Part shown: piece after piece, positions 55,737 to 58,338 of the stretch
Layout: each line of letters opens with the position of its first letter
Numbering within the stretch: position 1 is the stretch's first letter
Assembly: GCA_000969725.1 (NCBI GenBank)
Contig: JXSR01S015623.1
DNA length: 58,338 bases
Direction: 5' to 3' (one strand)
DNA from: Ophiothrix spiculata
Taxonomy: Eukaryota > Echinodermata > Ophiuroidea > Amphilepidida > Ophiotrichidae
The notes under the pieces: generated by a model
What the model was told of the DNA's origin: nothing
Seen by the model: only the letters and a program-made list of their open reading frames with translations
Databases searched by the model: none
Position numbers and translations under genes: made by a program

Positions 55737-56630
55737 ATGGAGCAGAGTTATTGTACTTCCATCCGGATTTGTTCAGAAATTGGCCCAATAGCTAGGGCGA
55801 TAGTGTAAATCTTAAATTAGTACTTGGACAGCATGTGTATTTTGATTTGACTTTCTCCAGGGGTGTGCGAGTTCAGCTTTTAAGCTGATTTCAGCTTTTT
55901 AATGCCTTCAAAAAGAGTCCTAATTTGTGCCTTTTCTTTCATTTTCAGCCTGTTTTGGGCATTTTGTCACTATTTGCAGTTTTTTCAGCTCTCTTTTTAT
56001 CACCTGACTCTCGCACCCCTGTTTCTCTGAGCCAGGTCACCAATATTCACACTAATACATTTTATATAATTCATCCATAGATTCAAGTCATTTGATTGGT
56101 AAGATTGTAACACGTGACCATTTGTCATTTTACTATCGCTATAATCCGTTTGATAGTCTTTACTTTCATCCGTTTGATGTATATCGACTCCTATCGTACT
56201 GGATTGAAAACTACAGTGTACAGTAGGGACATATAATTGCTTTCTGCTACATGGATAATGGTTAACCATACATACAATAGTTTAAATGTGTTATCAAATG
56301 ACTAGAATCTATAGATGAGTTTTATAAAACAAATATTAACTGCTTATATTCGTGTGATGTTAAAAATATACCATCCCTCATTGAAAGATTGATTGTCCAT
56401 TTCACTCGCCTATCGGCTCGTGAAATGGAACAATCAATGTTTCAATTTGGGATGGTATATTTTTACCATCGCACTCATAAGCAGTTAATATTTGTATATT
56501 GATAGAGTTTCTAAGTGTGTGTCATATAGCAGGAAGCCGTAAAATGCCGGGGGTACAACAAATCCACGAGAGACAATCCAAGATGGCCACCATCCCATAG
56601 GATTTACACAGCAGTCAAATCAGAAAGGCA
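55737..56630. repeat. Repeat family R1, copy 3, interrupted
   Basis: The left part at 55737-55850 (GGAGCAGAGTTATTGTAC) and right part at 56525-56630 (GACAATCCAAGATGGCCACC, GGATTTACACAGCAG) are two ends of R1, separated by about 0.7 kb that includes the M5 composite at 56064-56500. This looks like nested insertion. Confidence 0.7.
56064..56500. mobile_element. Composite inverted-repeat element family M5, copy 2
   Basis: Matches copy 1 throughout (GGATTGAAAACTACAGTGTA, TTTCTGCTACATGGAT, CAAATATTAACTGCTTA). It lies between two pieces of repeat R1, so it probably inserted there. Confidence 0.87.
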
Positions 56631-56659
56631 AGGAGCACAGATTGACTTGACTTATGGCG

Positions 56660-57225
56660 AGTTATGTCCTCAAAATGTGATGGATCTCCAAAGCCTTCTG
56701 TCCCTCATGGCCGTCTGAAAGTCTGATGCTTGCAGTCCGATGTCTTGTTTCAGCACATCTGTATAGGTTAGGTTGGGTTTTCCAGGTCTTCTCTTCCCAT
56801 GCTTTGGATACAAGTGTAATAGATCATATATTGGTTCATCCACACTTCTAGAACAGTGCATGCCCAGCAAAACGAACTCTCCTTTGTCTGATCTTTTCGG
56901 AGAGTTTTGGTAGTTTGTCGTAGAGTTCTTTGTTGGTGATATGTTGTTGCCAATGAACATTAAGGACTATTCTTAACATCCTTGTGTTTGTTCCATCAAG
57001 ACTCTTTGCAAGTTTTGCAGAAATAAACCAGGCTTCACTACCATAGAGTAGGACAGATTCCACAGTCGCTGTGAACAAACGCAGCTTAAAGGTCCTTGAG
57101 TACAGATTCCATATTTTAAAATCTTTGGAATGAGTCAACTTGACTACTAACATAATTAACTCAATGGAAAAAAACAAGAGAGAGAGAGAGGGAAGAAAAG
57201 GAGCAGACCTGTGAATACACAATAA
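56660..57225 (-). mobile_element. Non-LTR retrotransposon fragment, RTE-like C-terminal region, frameshifted
   Basis: The minus strand encodes FTATVESVLLYGSEAW, LDGTNTRMLRIVLNVHWQQH, ELYDKLPKLSEKIRQRRVRF then, one frame over, GKRRPGKPNLTYTDVLKQD and MRDRRLWR. This is the region after the reverse transcriptase core in RTE-type LINEs. The join near 56850-56960 needs a frame change, so it is dead. Confidence 0.82.
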
Positions 57226-57501
57226 TTTCTAAACACTTATTTTATTTACATATTTACATCAATAACTTCAGAAACTGAATACAATCAGGCAGCAGAGCTG
57301 AAATACCTAAGAAAGCTGATTGCACATACATGATTTATTGCACATACACTTTTTTGAATTGAATAATTTGGCCTAATACATATCTAAAGTTGGGAGATAG
57401 ACGAACTGAACATGGGTACCAAGGATATATTAAAAGCTATAACGATACACACTAGCATATGAGATCAAAACTGATGCTACCGTATTTCCAATATATAATC
57501 A

Positions 57502-57612
57502 AATAAAGGAATGGAGAAATACGCATCGTACACTAGAACATTAATCAGAAAAATCACAAACAGGCCAGGATTTCATTTTATTTGAAAAAAATCCTGGCTG
57601 AACAGGGACCAC
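57502..57612 (-). repeat. tRNA-derived SINE family S2, copy 2, 5'-truncated
   Basis: On the minus strand reads GGTCCCTGTTCAGCCAGG then the S2 body and tail as in 16164-16278. Only the last part of the tRNA head remains. Confidence 0.87.
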
Positions 57613-57795
57613 ACCACCCTCAAAATTATACATCATTTTAGGTTACAACATTTGAAACTTTGATAAATGCCTGGTCACTTCCTGTTTTGGAAGACAACTC
57701 TTTAGCAATATTCCTTAAGCCGTCTCTGTGAAAAAACCTTAAAATGTCTTCTTTCCTATATAAAAGTGGAGATTCATACGTAGTGGTAGAAACTA

Positions 57796-58180
57796 AATTG
57801 ATGATTGATTAAACTTCTGCACTACTGTAATTTACATACCTTCAGAAGTACTTTCTGATGTGCTACATCCGTCCTTAGCTGATGTTGTTGCTGTGAATTT
57901 TCTCTTGGTGATGACGTCATAAGATGACAATGACGTCATGAAAACTTGAGAATGTTATTATGCCCCGCCCCTCTTCTGGAGCAAGGTGTCCCAGATAGGG
58001 TCTAAATCCAGGCCTTAATAACATTCTAAAGTTTTCATGACGTCATTGTTATCTTATGACGTCATCACCAAGAGAAAATTCACAGCAAAAACATCAGCTA
58101 AGGACGGATGTAGCACATCAGAAAGTACTTCTGAAGGTATGTAAATTACAGTAGTGCAGAAGTTTAATCCATCATCAATT
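57796..58180. mobile_element. Fold-back element, 385 bp, with four perfect TGACGTCA sites
   Basis: Arms of about 160 bp: AAACTTCTGCACTACTGTAA, CTTCAGAAGTACTTTCTGAT, GTCCTTAGCTGATG and TTTTCTCTTGGTGATGACGT, all mirrored on the right. TGACGTCA is at 57912, 57931, 58038 and 58057. The hinge is about 55 bp. Confidence 0.92.
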
Positions 58181-58338
58181 TGTCTTCTTTCCTCTTTGGA
58201 CATTGTCACATAAAGCAGCATCATGAATATGGGGGGTGCTCTGGAAAAATAAGCGGAAAGTTGCGAATTTCAAAATTGAGTTTATGACATTTTTTAATTC
58301 TCTATAATCTCAGCTATTGAATGATATATGTGTACCGC
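58181..58338. other. End of window, nothing recognised
   Basis: Short AT-rich sequence without a supported feature. Confidence 0.5.

Overview
The window is animal nuclear DNA, not prokaryotic. It has GT-AG split exons, TTAGGG-type telomere-like repeats, tRNA-derived SINEs, fragments of non-LTR and Penelope-like retroelements, and a very dense population of short inverted-repeat DNA elements. Intronless vertebrate-like Toll-like receptor genes in tandem, together with an ABCG20/23-like transporter, suggest an invertebrate deuterostome (hemichordate, echinoderm or similar). That placement is inference; no single marker fixes it.

The backbone is one plus-strand gene. Thirteen exons between 680 and 41781 encode the C-terminal 468 residues of an ABC transporter of the ABCG20/ABCG23-like type: the linker after the nucleotide-binding domain, then an ABC-2 type membrane domain with about six membrane segments. 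Splice sites and phases agree at every junction and the summed exon length divides by three. The ATPase half must lie upstream of the window. Two of its exons have decayed copies nearby. The first exon is copied at 1590-2268 and is broken by a Tc1/mariner-type element. The membrane exon at 22539-22698 is copied in part at 21903-21985, and copied exactly beside an N-gap.

The largest intron (22699-39645) holds two Toll-like receptor genes in tandem on the opposite strand. Copy A is at 29550-32198 and copy B at 34486-37326. Each is a single exon with signal peptide, leucine-rich repeats, C-terminal cysteine cap, membrane segment and TIR domain, and each carries exactly one in-frame stop. Copy A has a TAA in the ectodomain and a net in-frame loss of 56 codons removing TIR boxes 1 and 2. 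Copy B has a TGA between membrane segment and TIR where copy A has CGA. Their TIR ends and 3' flanks are nearly identical while the ectodomains differ widely. A third copy of the 5' flanking DNA, without a receptor gene, lies at 26030-27430.

The remainder is intron and 3' flank filled with repeats: at least 30 terminal-inverted-repeat or fold-back elements, several in multiple copies; four SINE types; remnants of hAT-like transposase, Penelope-like and non-LTR elements; and tandem repeats rich in nuclear-receptor half-sites. The most notable is a small element with terminal inverted repeats, a telomere-repeat core and 9-bp target duplications, present twice (26964-27106 and 47932-48117); a related segment at about 33150-33190 shows the empty target site. 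Three N-gaps are present (10407-10456, 22084-22523, 37897-37946), each flanked by duplicated sequence that looks like assembly error.
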